Shown: piece after piece, positions 11,586 through 23,155 of the stretch
Position numbering within the stretch: the stretch's first letter is position 1
Layout of the letters: each line of letters opens with the position of its first letter
NCBI GenBank assembly: GCA_018873245.2
Contig: JAEMBT020000008.1
Location: 14,123,172-14,187,171 of the forward strand
Direction of reading: 5' to 3'
Origin: Archegozetes longisetosus
Lineage: Eukaryota > Arthropoda > Arachnida > Sarcoptiformes > Trhypochthoniidae
Length of the DNA stretch: 64,000 bases
Notes under the pieces: model-generated
Seen by the model: only the letters and a program-made list of their open reading frames with translations
What the model was told of the DNA's origin: nothing
Databases searched by the model: none
Program-made: the position numbers and the translations under genes

Positions 11586-14500
11586 ATGAGACTTAAAATT
11601 GGAAATAGTGTGCCTTTCATTATTCAATTGGTAGTTATAATCTCAGAGCTATTGTTGGTAAGGACAAAGAGATATGTGGCTCCAGAAGATTGTTCGTGGA
11701 AAGCAAGTGATGAAAATAGTGATAAAGTGGTGCTAACATGTAAATTACGAACAATAAACGGAGCATTAGATAGCAACACAAATTTTAGTCTAATAGAGAG
11801 CCAGCGGACAGTTGGTCTGAATATTATATGTGATGATATACTTTTTGAAAGTTCCTTATCTAACCGTTCGTTTGAACATTTAAACCAATTGCGTCAGTTT
11901 AGTATAGAAAAGTGCAAATTAAGCCAATTGCCTCTATTGACATTCTCCGGATTGTCACTATTAACTAACCTAACTATAAGAACTCATAACACTGATTGGG
12001 GTGATATCTCCCTTAAAATACCAACTGGTGGACTCTTCGCACCTGCTAGACTTCTACAAAGAATCGATCTGAGCAGTAATAGCATCAGTTGGTTGCCAGA
12101 AAGTGTATTTTGTGATCTAATGGAGTTGCAATTTATTAATTTGACTGCTAATCAATTTTCTGAGATAGTCAGTGTGGGTTTTTCCTCTAAAAACAAAGTC
12201 CAATCGACGACATGTAAACTCGATTCAGTAACTCATTTAGATATGTCTTACAATCGTGTGAAAGTGTTGACAGATCGCGGATTCGGTCTGTTGTCTAAAT
12301 TGCAAGTGCTTTCTCTACATCACAACCAAATATCGAGGGCAGAAGAGACATCTCTTTCTGGCTTAAACCAGTTGACAATTCTAGATATGTCGAATAATCA
12401 ATTGGTAGCACTTCCACCGAAGTTCTTCCAATCAGTGTCGACGTCATTGACAGAGTTGTACCTGCAAAACAACTCAATATCAGTACTTCCGCCAGGTCTG
12501 TTCAACGCATTAGGACAGATGGTAATACTAGATCTAAGTCACAACGAGATAACATCTCACTGGATAGGACCGGAGACATTCGCGGATCTGATACGACTGG
12601 TGACTTTAGACTTAAGTTTCAATCGGTTGAGTCGTGTGGACGCATCGACTTTTCGCTCACTGTACAGCTTAGAGATATTGCAATTACACCACAACGAGAT
12701 CGAGAGTATAGCGGATAATGCGTTTTCCTCGTTGTACAATCTTCACACCCTAGTCCTGAGTCATAATCGGCTGACACGTATTGATTCGGCTTCTCTATCA
12801 GGGCTTCATGTGCTCAATATGTTAGCGCTCGACTCAAATAAGATTGACTTCATTGACAACATAGCTTTTAAGAATATTAGTAACCTTATGGAGCTTAATG
12901 TCTCAATGAACAGATTGGAAGCAGTGCCTCATGCTATCAATACATTACAGTATCTGCGAAGTCTTGATCTGTCTTATAATCGTATAATTGAAATCGACAA
13001 CGCCTCATATCGAGGTGTTGAACAACTCTATGGACTCAATCTCGAAGCCAACCAAATCGGTAACTTATCTAAAGGTGTTTTTCAAGATCTGCCTTCGCTC
13101 AGGATATTGAACTTAGCAAAAAATAAGATTCAAGCCATCGAACAGGGAACCTTCGATGATGTACCAGATCTTCATGCGCTTCGACTCGATTCCAATTACA
13201 TCGTTGACATCAATGGACTTTTTAGTAATTTGCGAGACTTATTGATGTTGAATATATCGGTGAACAAAATAGGATGGTTCGACTACGCGCTGATTCCCAT
13301 TGGCCTTCAATGGCTTGATATACATGATAATCAAATTGACAATCTTGGCAACTACTTCGAGTTAGAGTCAGTGCTCAAGTTGCGAACCTTAGACGCCTCA
13401 TTGAATAAGATCAGTGAAATCGACTCATCATCACTGCCTGATGGCATCGAAATGATATTACTTAATAGGAATTTGATTAAAAAAATCGCTCCGTTCACTT
13501 TTATGGAGAAACAAAATCTCACTCGAACTGATATAACTAATAACAAACTGTCGACTTTAGACATAAATGCGTTTAGATTGAGTAAAGTGCCGCTGAGAAG
13601 GCCATTACCAGAATTTAGTGTTTCTGGTAATCCTTATTTATGTGATTGCAGTATGGAATGGTTGCAACGAATCGGGACTCTAGACGAGTCGCGACAGTAC
13701 CCGCGAATGGTAGACGTCGAGCATATAGTATGTCAGTTGTCATTTACCAAACAAAAGTCAACTGTTCCACTAACCAAAGCGGATTCATCACAATTTCTGT
13801 GCCCTTACAAGAGTCACTGTTTCGCGCTATGTCATTGTTGTGAATTTGATGCCTGCGATTGTGAGATGACATGCCCTGAGAACTGTACCTGTTACTACGA
13901 TCAATCTTGGAATACTAATATTGTTGATTGTAGCGGACAGTATCATTCTCAAGTTCCCCAAAGAATTCCTATGGATGTCACTGAACTCTATTTAGATGGT
14001 AATCATATTCCAAGTTTGTCTTCGCACACTTTCATCGGTCGTAAAAATATGAAAGTATTGCATCTCAATCATAGCAATATCATCACTATCAACAATAGAA
14101 CTTTTAACGGACTTAAATCTCTACAAATACTTAATTTGAATCACAATCGATTGACACAACTCTACGGATATGAGTTTGAAAGACTTGTTGATCTTAAAGA
14201 GCTCTATTTGTCGTATAATCGAATCGCAACAGTTGCTAACAATTCATTTACAGCTCTAAAGTCATTGCAAATATTACATATTGATCATAATTATATCATC
14301 GAATTTGAAATCTGGAATTTCAATTACAACACCAGACTAGTTGACGCCCGAATCGGCCACAACATGTGGTCCTGTGAGTGTCATTTCGTCGAACAGCTCA
14401 TGGAATGGCTGCCGAGCAGAGGTGATTATATACAAGATGTGGAAGACGTGCAGTGTTATTACAATGAGAGCCATGCGCTGCCATTGTTAGTAGAGTTTAA

Positions 14501-15203
14501 TATGACTGCCTGCACTAATTTCACTGCTCGCAAATCTATGTTCGCTCAGAAATATCAGGTCCAACACTTCGTCCCTTTTCTCATCATCGGCTCTTCTCTT
14601 TTTCTTCTTCTCTTCTTTACTCTTCTTGTCATATTTATTTATAGACGCGAAATGAGTGTTTGGTTCTATTCTCGATACGGTGTCCGACTCGAGGGTAGAG
14701 CTAAGTCAAGACGTGAAGAAGAGAAACTTTTCGACGCATTTGTGTCCTATAGTAAGAAAGACGAGGCATTTGTTGCACAGATATTAGCGCCAGAGTTAGA
14801 ATACGGAAATCCACCGATTCGCTTGTGCCTTCATTATCGTGATTTGCCGGTGGCCAGCGGCTATCTCTCCGATGCCATTGTCGAGGCAATGGAGGCCAGT
14901 CGCAGAACTATTTTAGTGATAAGTGAAAACTTTCTTAAAAGTGAATGGTGTCGATATGAATTCAAATCTGCCCATCACGAAGTCTTAAGGACTAATAGGC
15001 ATAAATTAATTCTAATCTTCATCGGCAGAATCCCTTCCAAAGATCTGGATCCTGATATTAGATTGTGGCTGAAAACTAACACATTCCTTCAGTGGGGAGA
15101 AAAAATGTTTTGGGAGAAATTACGATATGCTTTGCCTGATATACCTTATAGCAGGAAACCTGCTGAACAGACCCGAGACCTCACGGTAGCTGTTCATATA
15201 TAA
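11586..15203 (+). CDS. Tollo: Toll-like receptor, Toll-6/Tollo class, single coding exon, 1205 aa
   Basis: Single-pass type I receptor that would bind an extracellular ligand through leucine-rich repeats and signal through a cytoplasmic TIR domain. Residues 1-25 are a hydrophobic signal peptide. About 20 LRRs follow to about residue 680, then a cysteine-rich LRRCT (from NPYLCDC, residue 682), a second cysteine cluster with an LRRNT (CPENCTC, about 759-790), four more LRRs, and a second LRRCT (from about 925, CEC at 930-932). This double-cluster layout is that of 'long' arthropod Tolls (Toll-6, Toll-7, Tollo, 18-wheeler). The membrane segment is about 995-1019. The TIR domain is about 1046-1185: box 1 FDAFVSYS (1049-1056), box 2 RLCLHYRDLPVASG (1079-1092), box 3 FW (1175-1176). 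The tail after the TIR is only about 20 residues, ending TVAVHI. The frame stays open 30 bases upstream, but the first in-frame ATG is at 11586 and directly precedes the signal peptide. Toll-6 versus Tollo needs a tree; the symbol is provisional. No intron interrupts the ORF. Confidence 0.96.
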   Translation: MRLKIGNSVPFIIQLVVIISELLLVRTKRYVAPEDCSWKASDENSDKVVLTCKLRTINGALDSNTNFSLIESQRTVGLNIICDDILFESSLSNRSFEHLNQLRQFSIEKCKLSQLPLLTFSGLSLLTNLTIRTHNTDWGDISLKIPTGGLFAPARLLQRIDLSSNSISWLPESVFCDLMELQFINLTANQFSEIVSVGFSSKNKVQSTTCKLDSVTHLDMSYNRVKVLTDRGFGLLSKLQVLSLHHNQISRAEETSLSGLNQLTILDMSNNQLVALPPKFFQSVSTSLTELYLQNNSISVLPPGLFNALGQMVILDLSHNEITSHWIGPETFADLIRLVTLDLSFNRLSRVDASTFRSLYSLEILQLHHNEIESIADNAFSSLYNLHTLVLSHNRLTRIDSASLSGLHVLNMLALDSNKIDFIDNIAFKNISNLMELNVSMNRLEAVPHAINTLQYLRSLDLSYNRIIEIDNASYRGVEQLYGLNLEANQIGNLSKGVFQDLPSLRILNLAKNKIQAIEQGTFDDVPDLHALRLDSNYIVDINGLFSNLRDLLMLNISVNKIGWFDYALIPIGLQWLDIHDNQIDNLGNYFELESVLKLRTLDASLNKISEIDSSSLPDGIEMILLNRNLIKKIAPFTFMEKQNLTRTDITNNKLSTLDINAFRLSKVPLRRPLPEFSVSGNPYLCDCSMEWLQRIGTLDESRQYPRMVDVEHIVCQLSFTKQKSTVPLTKADSSQFLCPYKSHCFALCHCCEFDACDCEMTCPENCTCYYDQSWNTNIVDCSGQYHSQVPQRIPMDVTELYLDGNHIPSLSSHTFIGRKNMKVLHLNHSNIITINNRTFNGLKSLQILNLNHNRLTQLYGYEFERLVDLKELYLSYNRIATVANNSFTALKSLQILHIDHNYIIEFEIWNFNYNTRLVDARIGHNMWSCECHFVEQLMEWLPSRGDYIQDVEDVQCYYNESHALPLLVEFNMTACTNFTARKSMFAQKYQVQHFVPFLIIGSSLFLLLFFTLLVIFIYRREMSVWFYSRYGVRLEGRAKSRREEEKLFDAFVSYSKKDEAFVAQILAPELEYGNPPIRLCLHYRDLPVASGYLSDAIVEAMEASRRTILVISENFLKSEWCRYEFKSAHHEVLRTNRHKLILIFIGRIPSKDLDPDIRLWLKTNTFLQWGEKMFWEKLRYALPDIPYSRKPAEQTRDLTVAVHI

Positions 15204-15808
15204 CATCTTCAATCCATTCCTCCCTCAACCCAATACTCACTCAGCACACGAGAAGCAAGAGAGATGATCAAAGAAGAAAACGAGAAGAGAAAACGCAGAA
15301 AGAATAGTTGATACAGTGTCTATTATAGTCCGATTGTGCATGACTAACATCTCGACACTTAACTCCAACAAAGAGTGTGATGATCAGTGCGACAGCAGCT
15401 GTGACTGCCTTTCATGATCAACAGAAGAGCGATAGCAAAGAAATGTCTACTAATATGTTATATAAAAATCAAGACTATATTAAGACGACTGATTTAAGTT
15501 TCAGTTTCTGTCTATTTATTACTTAAATCCATATGTATTTATATTTGTAAAACACTTGACTTTCTGGAGCTCTTCTACTGACGGATCAGGAAATGTGAGA
15601 CATTCAGACATGTGAGACACGAAGAGATGTAAATCTACTAAAATCTAAGTCATATGTGATATGAGAATTTCTCTCTGGTATGTCAAATAACTGATGATAT
15701 ATACATTTTTTCTGACATCATTTCTTTATGACTATATCAAAAACAGTCTTTGATTCTTGTATCTCATTCTTGTGTATGATTCTTGATTCTGATTGTTGTA
15801 TCATATCA

Positions 15809-15814
15809 AATAAA
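15809..15814 (+). terminator. Candidate poly(A) signal for the Toll transcript
   Basis: First clear AATAAA downstream of the Toll stop codon, about 605 bp after it. This would give a 3' UTR of roughly 620-640 nt. It is followed closely by a 23-bp tandem array. Confidence 0.4.
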
Positions 15815-15856
15815 AAGTAAATCAGTTAAGATATTAAGAGAAGAAGATTAGAGATG

Positions 15857-15949
15857 AATCTTGCAGATTTTTGAAAATTAATCTTGCGGATTTTTGAAAA
15901 TTAATCTTGCAGACTTTTGAAAATTAATCTTGCAGATTTTCAATTAATT
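15857..15949. repeat. 23-bp minisatellite, 4 copies, 3' of Toll
   Basis: Four units of AATCTTGCAGATTTTTGAAA-ATT with almost no substitutions in the first three. Confidence 0.9.
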
Positions 15950-16810
15950 ACAAGAGAGAAGTTACAAAAGTATATATAATTTATTAAATAGCATACAAAT
16001 GAATGAGTAGCAGAAATCTTGACTGTTTTTTGTAAACAGATTTGTATTAAAGAAAAAAAATAGATGTAATAATATATTCGAACAATGGATTGTTTGACTG
16101 TAAATAGTAGTAAATAATGTACTGCCTAAAGGCAATTGTAGATAACTTATATGAATCCTTTATTTCCCAATAACTATTTACTCAACTCTTGTTCATATTT
16201 AATAGACCCAACTTTCCATTCAGTCGTTAAAATAAAATTTTCAAAATTTATTTCACTTTTAAATTATCTCTTTAGACATTGATTTTTTACGTGTCTTTTA
16301 AATATCATTTTTACGTATTTAAAACTTTTATTTTTTGCTTAGCTCTGCGAACGCCTTCATATCTATAATTGACTTAATGAATCATTACATTTAAGTCTAT
16401 AATTTTCAAGTATTTTTCATTACAGAAACGAACATTAGTTTATAATATGACATTAATTGGGAACAGTACTTCTAAAAAGTACTTCTAGAGTCAAACATCA
16501 GATAATATAGTGCGCAGTAATATGATTTGCCCTTTGAGCACACGGCTATAATCTTAGTCAAAAGTTAAGTTAATCACGAAATTGAAAGATAAATTATGAT
16601 AGAAAAGAAATAGCAAAACATTCGATAGGATTGCTGGGAAAGGTTGCAAGTATGTAATCTTATGTATGTTATGTTATGTATCTTAGTTCGTAACTAAATA
16701 TACTGTCTCTTCTGACGAATAATGTTTTCCTAGGACAAACATATTTAACACGCCAACTATTCGCTTCAGACCTTACATGTTAGATCTGGTCCAAAACCAT
16801 TTCTATCCAA

Positions 16811-16942
16811 AGATAGAATGTACAAGATACAATGTATGAGATAGAATGTGCAAGATACAATGTATGAGATAGAATGTGCAAGATACAATGTATAGTATAG
16901 AACGTACAAAATATAATGTATAAGATAGAATGTACAATATAG
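16811..16942. repeat. 28-bp minisatellite, 4.7 copies
   Basis: Each 28-bp unit is itself two related 14-bp halves (AGATAGAATGTACA and AGATACAATGTATG), so the array grew from a 14-bp ancestor. Confidence 0.9.
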
Positions 16943-18315
16943 TTTCTTTTCTCTACAATAATATAATACTATATTCTTTACTTAACTTTAATTTCTACTA
17001 AATCTACTAAAAGCCGACTACTACATACTTGCTCGTAAAAACTATGTGATTCTCTCTTAAAAACACTATATTATAGCAGAAACTAGTCCGTGTAGAACAT
17101 ATTAACATTGGAATTTAGCTCATTAAGAAACTTTTCAGTTTAATGTTTTTCCATGGTTTCTATGCTTATATTTTCTATATTTTCTATACTTTATATACGT
17201 TTTCTACTGAATGTATGGTCTCATATTCATACATGCAACTCTATCATTAGATATTTACCATTAATACTATCCGATACACAGTACCCAATCTCATATGAGT
17301 TATAAACAAAAAGAAAATATTATTTTCACTATATTTCTGTCTAATACCTGTTGGCTTGATTTAGTTGAATACATATAGATAGTATTCTATTGTTTGATTA
17401 TATAATGTCTAGGAATCGATAAATGAGAAACGGTTTCGGTTGTGCTGTCAAGCAGAATTAGTGTTTGTCATTAGTATAGCACTAGTCAATATTTTATTAA
17501 TCATTCAAACTCAACGCAACCAACCTCAGATCTGTTTCTCAATTTGGTATTAGTTTTTCTAAACTAAATCCATTTGAATAATTTTACGTTTTTTTAGATA
17601 AGACAACGTTTAGGGTTATAGAGAATAATAAATTTATTCAAAGCTATTTAGATATATCAAAGCTTTAGTAGAGATTGTGGCAAAGGTTAGTAACAGATTT
17701 AGTAAAAGATTTAGTAACAGATTAATTAAGTGAAAATATGTAAAAATGCAAATATTAATTAGCATAAATTATGGATATTAATTGTTTCTTTTGATCAAAT
17801 GGCTCACTCTTATCAATGCTAATATTTAATCAAACTGACTATTAAGTGAACTTCTAGTTCTAGTCTTAAAGTCTTAATATGCCTGAAACATCGATTTTTA
17901 ATTAACTTCTTCTCAAAAATTCTATTCACAAATATTTTCAGATAATTTAGTTTAAAACTTATATAACTTATACTATTTAGAAGTTGCACTTCAAGGATAT
18001 TGAAACCCTTTAGAGTTGAATATAAAACAAAATTATCTTTACTTAATTAAATCTATTCAAACTGTTTATCACTAATTCTCACGGCTTCCAAATTCTTTAA
18101 CTCAATCCTTATATCAGTCTTAAGGCTAACAACTTGTGTTCAATTTAGTGATGAATGTTTAGGTGAAGTAGAATTTGGCTGATTGGGAGACGGGCTTTTC
18201 GACATAAATAAGCGTTATTGTGATTGATTCATATGTGTTTCTCTATATATCAATCGTAAAGAAGCCATAATGTAATATCAGAAATCAATAAGAATGCGTA
18301 GATATTTTCCTTCAA

Positions 18316-18515
18316 TGTTAGCCTTTGATAGAATGTTAGGCTTTGATAGAATGTTAGGCTTTGATAGAATGCTAGGCTTTGCTAGGATGTTAGGCTATTG
18401 CTAGAATGCGTATATATTGCCAGAATGTTAGGCTATTGCCAGAATGCGTAGATATTACTAGAATGCTAGATATTACTAGAATGCTTCACTATTCTTCCAA
18501 TGCGTAGATATTGCT
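18316..18515. repeat. About 18-19-bp degenerate minisatellite, 10 or so copies
   Basis: Units of TTAGGCTTTGATAGAATG grade into TATTGCCAGAATGCGTAGA variants along the array. Confidence 0.85.
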
Positions 18516-21058
18516 TGGAAACATACTGACTGCTGCTTCTGGTTGATAACCAGAGTTCTGGTTAGAAAAAAGGTTGGCAGACAATCGAAAAGAAATATAA
18601 TAGAAAATAATGGGTCCACTTTCAGTTTGGCCTCAAGGGATGATTGTTTTAGTATAAGGTTCTGGTTTGGCTATAAATACTTTGCTATTATTTTATGCTC
18701 AACTGAACACAACAACTAACTAACAATATTTCTAACAATATTCCTAACAATATTTCTCTTCTAATGCTAAACTTTATCACCATTTAGTTATTCCCTCATA
18801 TATACTGAAATAACGATTTATTATTCACTTTTATGGAGATATTTCGTGTTTATCACACATCATCTACTTATAAAATATAAAAATTTTCAGTCGATACCTA
18901 ATGCCAAATGGATTTTCGATTATGTGATAAATTCTCTGTCAGGTGTATTCCCGGCGAATATTCAGACTTAAATAATTAATACAAAAACAAAAACAGTTGG
19001 ATCTAATAGATAGCTGTTTGTTCTAAACGATATTTCACAACATAATTCGGAGGCGTTTGTAAAAAGAGGTTTCAAACAATTATGTGATATTGTTAGTGAA
19101 GAGAAAAACTATTCAGAGTGTCAGTCTCAGATCTATTGATAATCTGACTTTATTATACCAACGTATAAGTTGTATATCTTCTCAATGGTTTATGATCAGA
19201 GAGGCTTGTTATCGGCAAGGGATCGCAAAATATTGTATGACAGCTGTTGCAACATTAACCAGACTCTCAATCGTTTGAGTTAACGATTGAAATATTAAAA
19301 TAATCAGTACTTCGGCTGCGGCCAAATGCGTAAATTACATATGCTATACACAGGGGAAGCTAATACCAAATGCGATCTGATTAAGGTTAGGCTCTTTTTT
19401 TGTTGTCCCGTCACTGCTATCAGCGCTTCTCTAACTTTATAAAAATACCATCAAATGAGGCGAGCCTTGAAATCATGTATCTCAATATGAACTATTGTAT
19501 GAACCATCGTATGAACCATCACCAGAACCATCAAACAATTAGCATATTAATGATGAAACTCGAAACAGAAAACGACAAAATATTATTTTATTTTTATTCC
19601 ATCTTAATTCGCATAAATGTTTAGCTTTATATAAGATATATTGATAAAAGCATTTGAAAATTGAAGGCTTCGGTACTGTGATATGTAATCCTTTGTATAT
19701 AATCAAAAAAGAGGTTTGAATCGTGCCATTCATACAAAATTGTTGTACACCTGGTTTGTTATATTTAATGTTAATATATTTAATATTCTCCTTCGAAGTG
19801 TTGAGTGAAGCAGTTTTAAGAGTGAAGCCACCATTTCATGCCAGCGTCTCATCCCATCAGCAGAGGCTAAACTTGTGAAACGCCGAAAGGGGTTTAATCC
19901 CTGATTCACGTAATGTAAAGTTAAACATGTGAAAAATTCTTTTCTATTAACTTTGAATGTCTGTCGTCATGAGCGAAGAAATTTGTGTAGCCCTCCAATT
20001 AAAGAGGCAAGAAAGGCAGCTAGATTAAATTCTCCTTCAGCTAGATTAAACTCTCCTTCAACTACACCTATAAAGTCTTATCTCTAATTCAAATAACATT
20101 AGTGGTAGCACTTTATAGCGCTGTTCGACTGCTCATTATTTGAGTTAGCTTGCTGATTTTTTGTTTTGTTTTTTGTTTTCCTCTTGAAGACAGGAAACTC
20201 TATACCAAAATTGTTACTTTGCTACACACTTGGACAGAGGTGCTGATGTGTAATAATTATTAATTGCATATTTTCTCACTTCTATTTGGCCCTAACCTAT
20301 GATCCGTGAATACATACATAAATATTAATGGCCTAAAGATCGGACTACTTATGTCGCTCATAAATCAAACTTCATTTATTCTTCACATCCAATCTTTATT
20401 ACTGACTAAATGAAGCAATACATTTCTTTCACTCATTACAATTGACTTTATTTTTATTATTATTTTTATTTTAAGTCTAGATCTATTCCTAGTGTTAACT
20501 ATATAATTGATTAATTCCTACTAAACAGATTGTCAGTCACTATGTAGAGCTTGAGTCAAGTTTTTCTGGTTCATAATCAATCCAATATCACAATATGACA
20601 GCTTTGAGATTTAAATAACTTCCCAAATACCTATTGAATAATTGGTATTTTTCAATAAGTTTTCCCGTTTGAAGCTGAGTGTTGATCGTGAATGAAGTTA
20701 AGCTGAAATAAATTGAGTATTAGCAGAATCTCTAATTGAAAAGCAAATGACCAAAGAAGGCATGAGAACAGACGACTGGCACTAGGTTTCGTTGACAATT
20801 TCCACAAATCTGTCTATTAATAATAACTATTCACAAATAGCTTAAAGTTTTGCAAATCGTCAGATATTAACAAGTCTGAAGTTTGATTAAAACATGAGAA
20901 AAAGGAACATAAGGAACATAGTTAGCGTATAGTTGGGAGTTAACAATCTCTAATAATATATTTGCTAATGTAGAAAAAGACATGAAAACATAGTAAAAAT
21001 ACATTAGTGTCTGACAAACAGTTGAGCAGAACAACAGTAATTGACACGATTTTCTCAG

Positions 21059-21190
21059 TATTTCGGAGGTAAACTAGAAGTTATAGTATTTTGGGGGTAA
21101 TATACAAGTTATAGTATTTTGGAGGTAATCTACAAGTTATAGTATTTTGCAGTTAATACACAAGTTATAACATTTTGCAGGTAATCTATA
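21059..21190. repeat. 28-bp minisatellite, about 4.5 copies
   Basis: Units of TATTTTGGAGGTAATCTACA-AGTTATAG in tandem with one 1-bp deletion. Confidence 0.9.
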
Positions 21191-21790
21191 TATTATTATT
21201 TATGAAAAGAAAAATAGAAGTTTAGCAGCAAAGTGAACATAGGTGTTAGATATGCAATAAAAACTAGTACTTAGAAGACTGACAACAAGCAGCTGGTGTT
21301 CACACTTGGTTTAAAGTATATATCGGTGTTAATATTCATTTGCGATATGGCTGGGAGGCAGGTCTAAAGTGATTTAAGAGTAGAGGTATTAAATGATAGA
21401 AACGGAAACGTTAACATTAAACCAACTGTAATGATTTGATGGTTTGCCAGTAAATATATCTCATAGATAATGGCTCTCAGCATTGACTAATCTATTATAT
21501 TTTTACCATAAGATTATTATGGAGCCTAAACATTATAGCTATCATTACTACCTCAATACCAATTGCTTTGCCGGTCGAACAAGTGGTAAGAACAAAGACA
21601 ATCAATTGAGAGTATGTCTGGACTACTGGTATTATTTTCTTGTTAACACTCACAACAATCAACCAATTTTCAAGCATGTTAAGCTACACTTGTTTTTGGA
21701 GCTGATATTATGCTTAAATTGATTTCTAAATACGATTATTTTGCTTTTGAACATTATGCACAGCTATGCAGTCAATCCTAATTAATAATT

Positions 21791-21935
21791 AATGTAAAGT
21801 GTCTAACAATGTAAAGGTCTGGTAATTTAAGGGTCTGGTAATGTAAGGGTCTAACAATGTAAGGGTCTAACAATGTTAGGGTCTAGTAATGCAAAAGTCT
21901 AGTAATGAAAGGGCCTAACGATCTAAGGGTCTAAC
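21791..21935. repeat. 16-bp minisatellite, 9 copies
   Basis: Consensus AATGTAAGGGTCTAAC. The first unit is 17 bp and the other eight are exactly 16 bp. Confidence 0.9.
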
Positions 21936-22419
21936 AAACCAAAGGATCTGATTAAGAAATTGTAAATAAGCATTAAGAAAAAACGTTACATTAAAAATAT
22001 TTAAATCCCTTAAACAAATAACATTTAAAAGCTTAAGTTTAGCGAATTATCGATCAAAACGTTTACTATAGTAGGACAAAAGTGTCGGATTGTATGTTGG
22101 TAAGAAATAAATGTAACAGTAATATCTTAAAAGTAAAAGTCATTTAGAGAAAAGTAGAAGAAATAAAGTCATAGTAGTGATGTATAAAAGCATAGTTGCA
22201 AATGCATTATTACTTATGTATGGCAGCCGAGGTAGCCCATAATGCAATTGCATTTGCTTCAGTTAATCTTCTTAACTCAACTTTTACTAACTTTCCAGCC
22301 AAAGAGTGCAATGAAACCTTAATGTCAATTCTCCTCTCCAGCTATGCGCAAGATAATGGCTTAATGCTAAACAAACACGACTAATGAAGGAGGCCTTAAA
22401 TTATATACTTCTTCTCTAT

Positions 22420-22426
<7 letters not shown>

Positions 22427-22490
<64 letters not shown>
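22427..22490. repeat. (CT)n microsatellite
   Basis: Pure CT run of about 64 bases, one of the longest in the window. Confidence 0.98.
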
Positions 22491-22493
<3 letters not shown>

Positions 22494-23039
22494 ATGTCAA
22501 GTAATTGTTGCATCTCTTGAGGTATAGTTTCACAATCAGGTAATGAAGCCAACAATTTAAGCTCCAATTAGCTTATAATCTCAATATTATAACCATTAAG
22601 CCCTACAATCACTAAATCCATTCTAACTATTGTTTATATAATATTTAAATTTAGAAAGTTTTACATCAGATATTCAGAGATAATCTAGAAAGAGATTGAA
22701 TAGTGTCAGAAAAGGGTTAGAGAAGGGTTTGGAAAGGGTCTGAGAAGTACGAAAAGGGTCTGAAAAATAGGAAAATAATTTAGTAGTGATGGGTGTTTTA
22801 GTGAATAGTAGTTAGATTTTGTTTAAGTTCTTCCTTATTTTCAACTATTTTTGGTGAAGTCATTGATGCGTTGCACCCATTTTTTTAGTATTTCTTAATA
22901 TCTCTTTAGATGAGACCTTCCTCTTGAACTTGACTTTTATTTATTATTTAAAAGCCCTGATCAACGCATTATTTACTATTTTAAGGATCAAATTTTCCAT
23001 TAAGGAAACAACAAAGACTCAAAACCTAAAAATAGTAGT

Positions 23040-23155
23040 AAAAATAATAAGTGCTGTAAGTGTTGCAAGTGTTTTGAGTACTGGAAGTGCTCTGAGTACT
23101 GCAAGTGCTACAAACACTGGCAACACTATCAGCACTGCCAGCACTGAAGTCCCCT
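23040..23155. repeat. Degenerate 9-bp AGTGCTG/AGTACTG repeat with internal inverted symmetry
   Basis: AGTGCT/AGTACT-type 9-bp units run from 23049, then switch at about 23115 to their complement (CAGCACTGCCAGCACT). It encodes a Ser/Thr/Ala-rich tract in one frame (22924-23166), which I take to be a repeat artefact. Confidence 0.6.

Noticed and set aside
12295-14889. Several 60-70-codon ORFs inside the Toll gene on both strands
   Set aside because: Shadows of the Toll frame with no own start context or homology.
21791-21935. Regularly spaced repeats as a CRISPR-like array
   Set aside because: Units are directly adjacent without spacers; this is a eukaryotic minisatellite.
22367-22567. Minus-strand Arg-Glu repeat ORF (also + at 59201-59404)
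   Set aside because: Translation of CT/GA runs.
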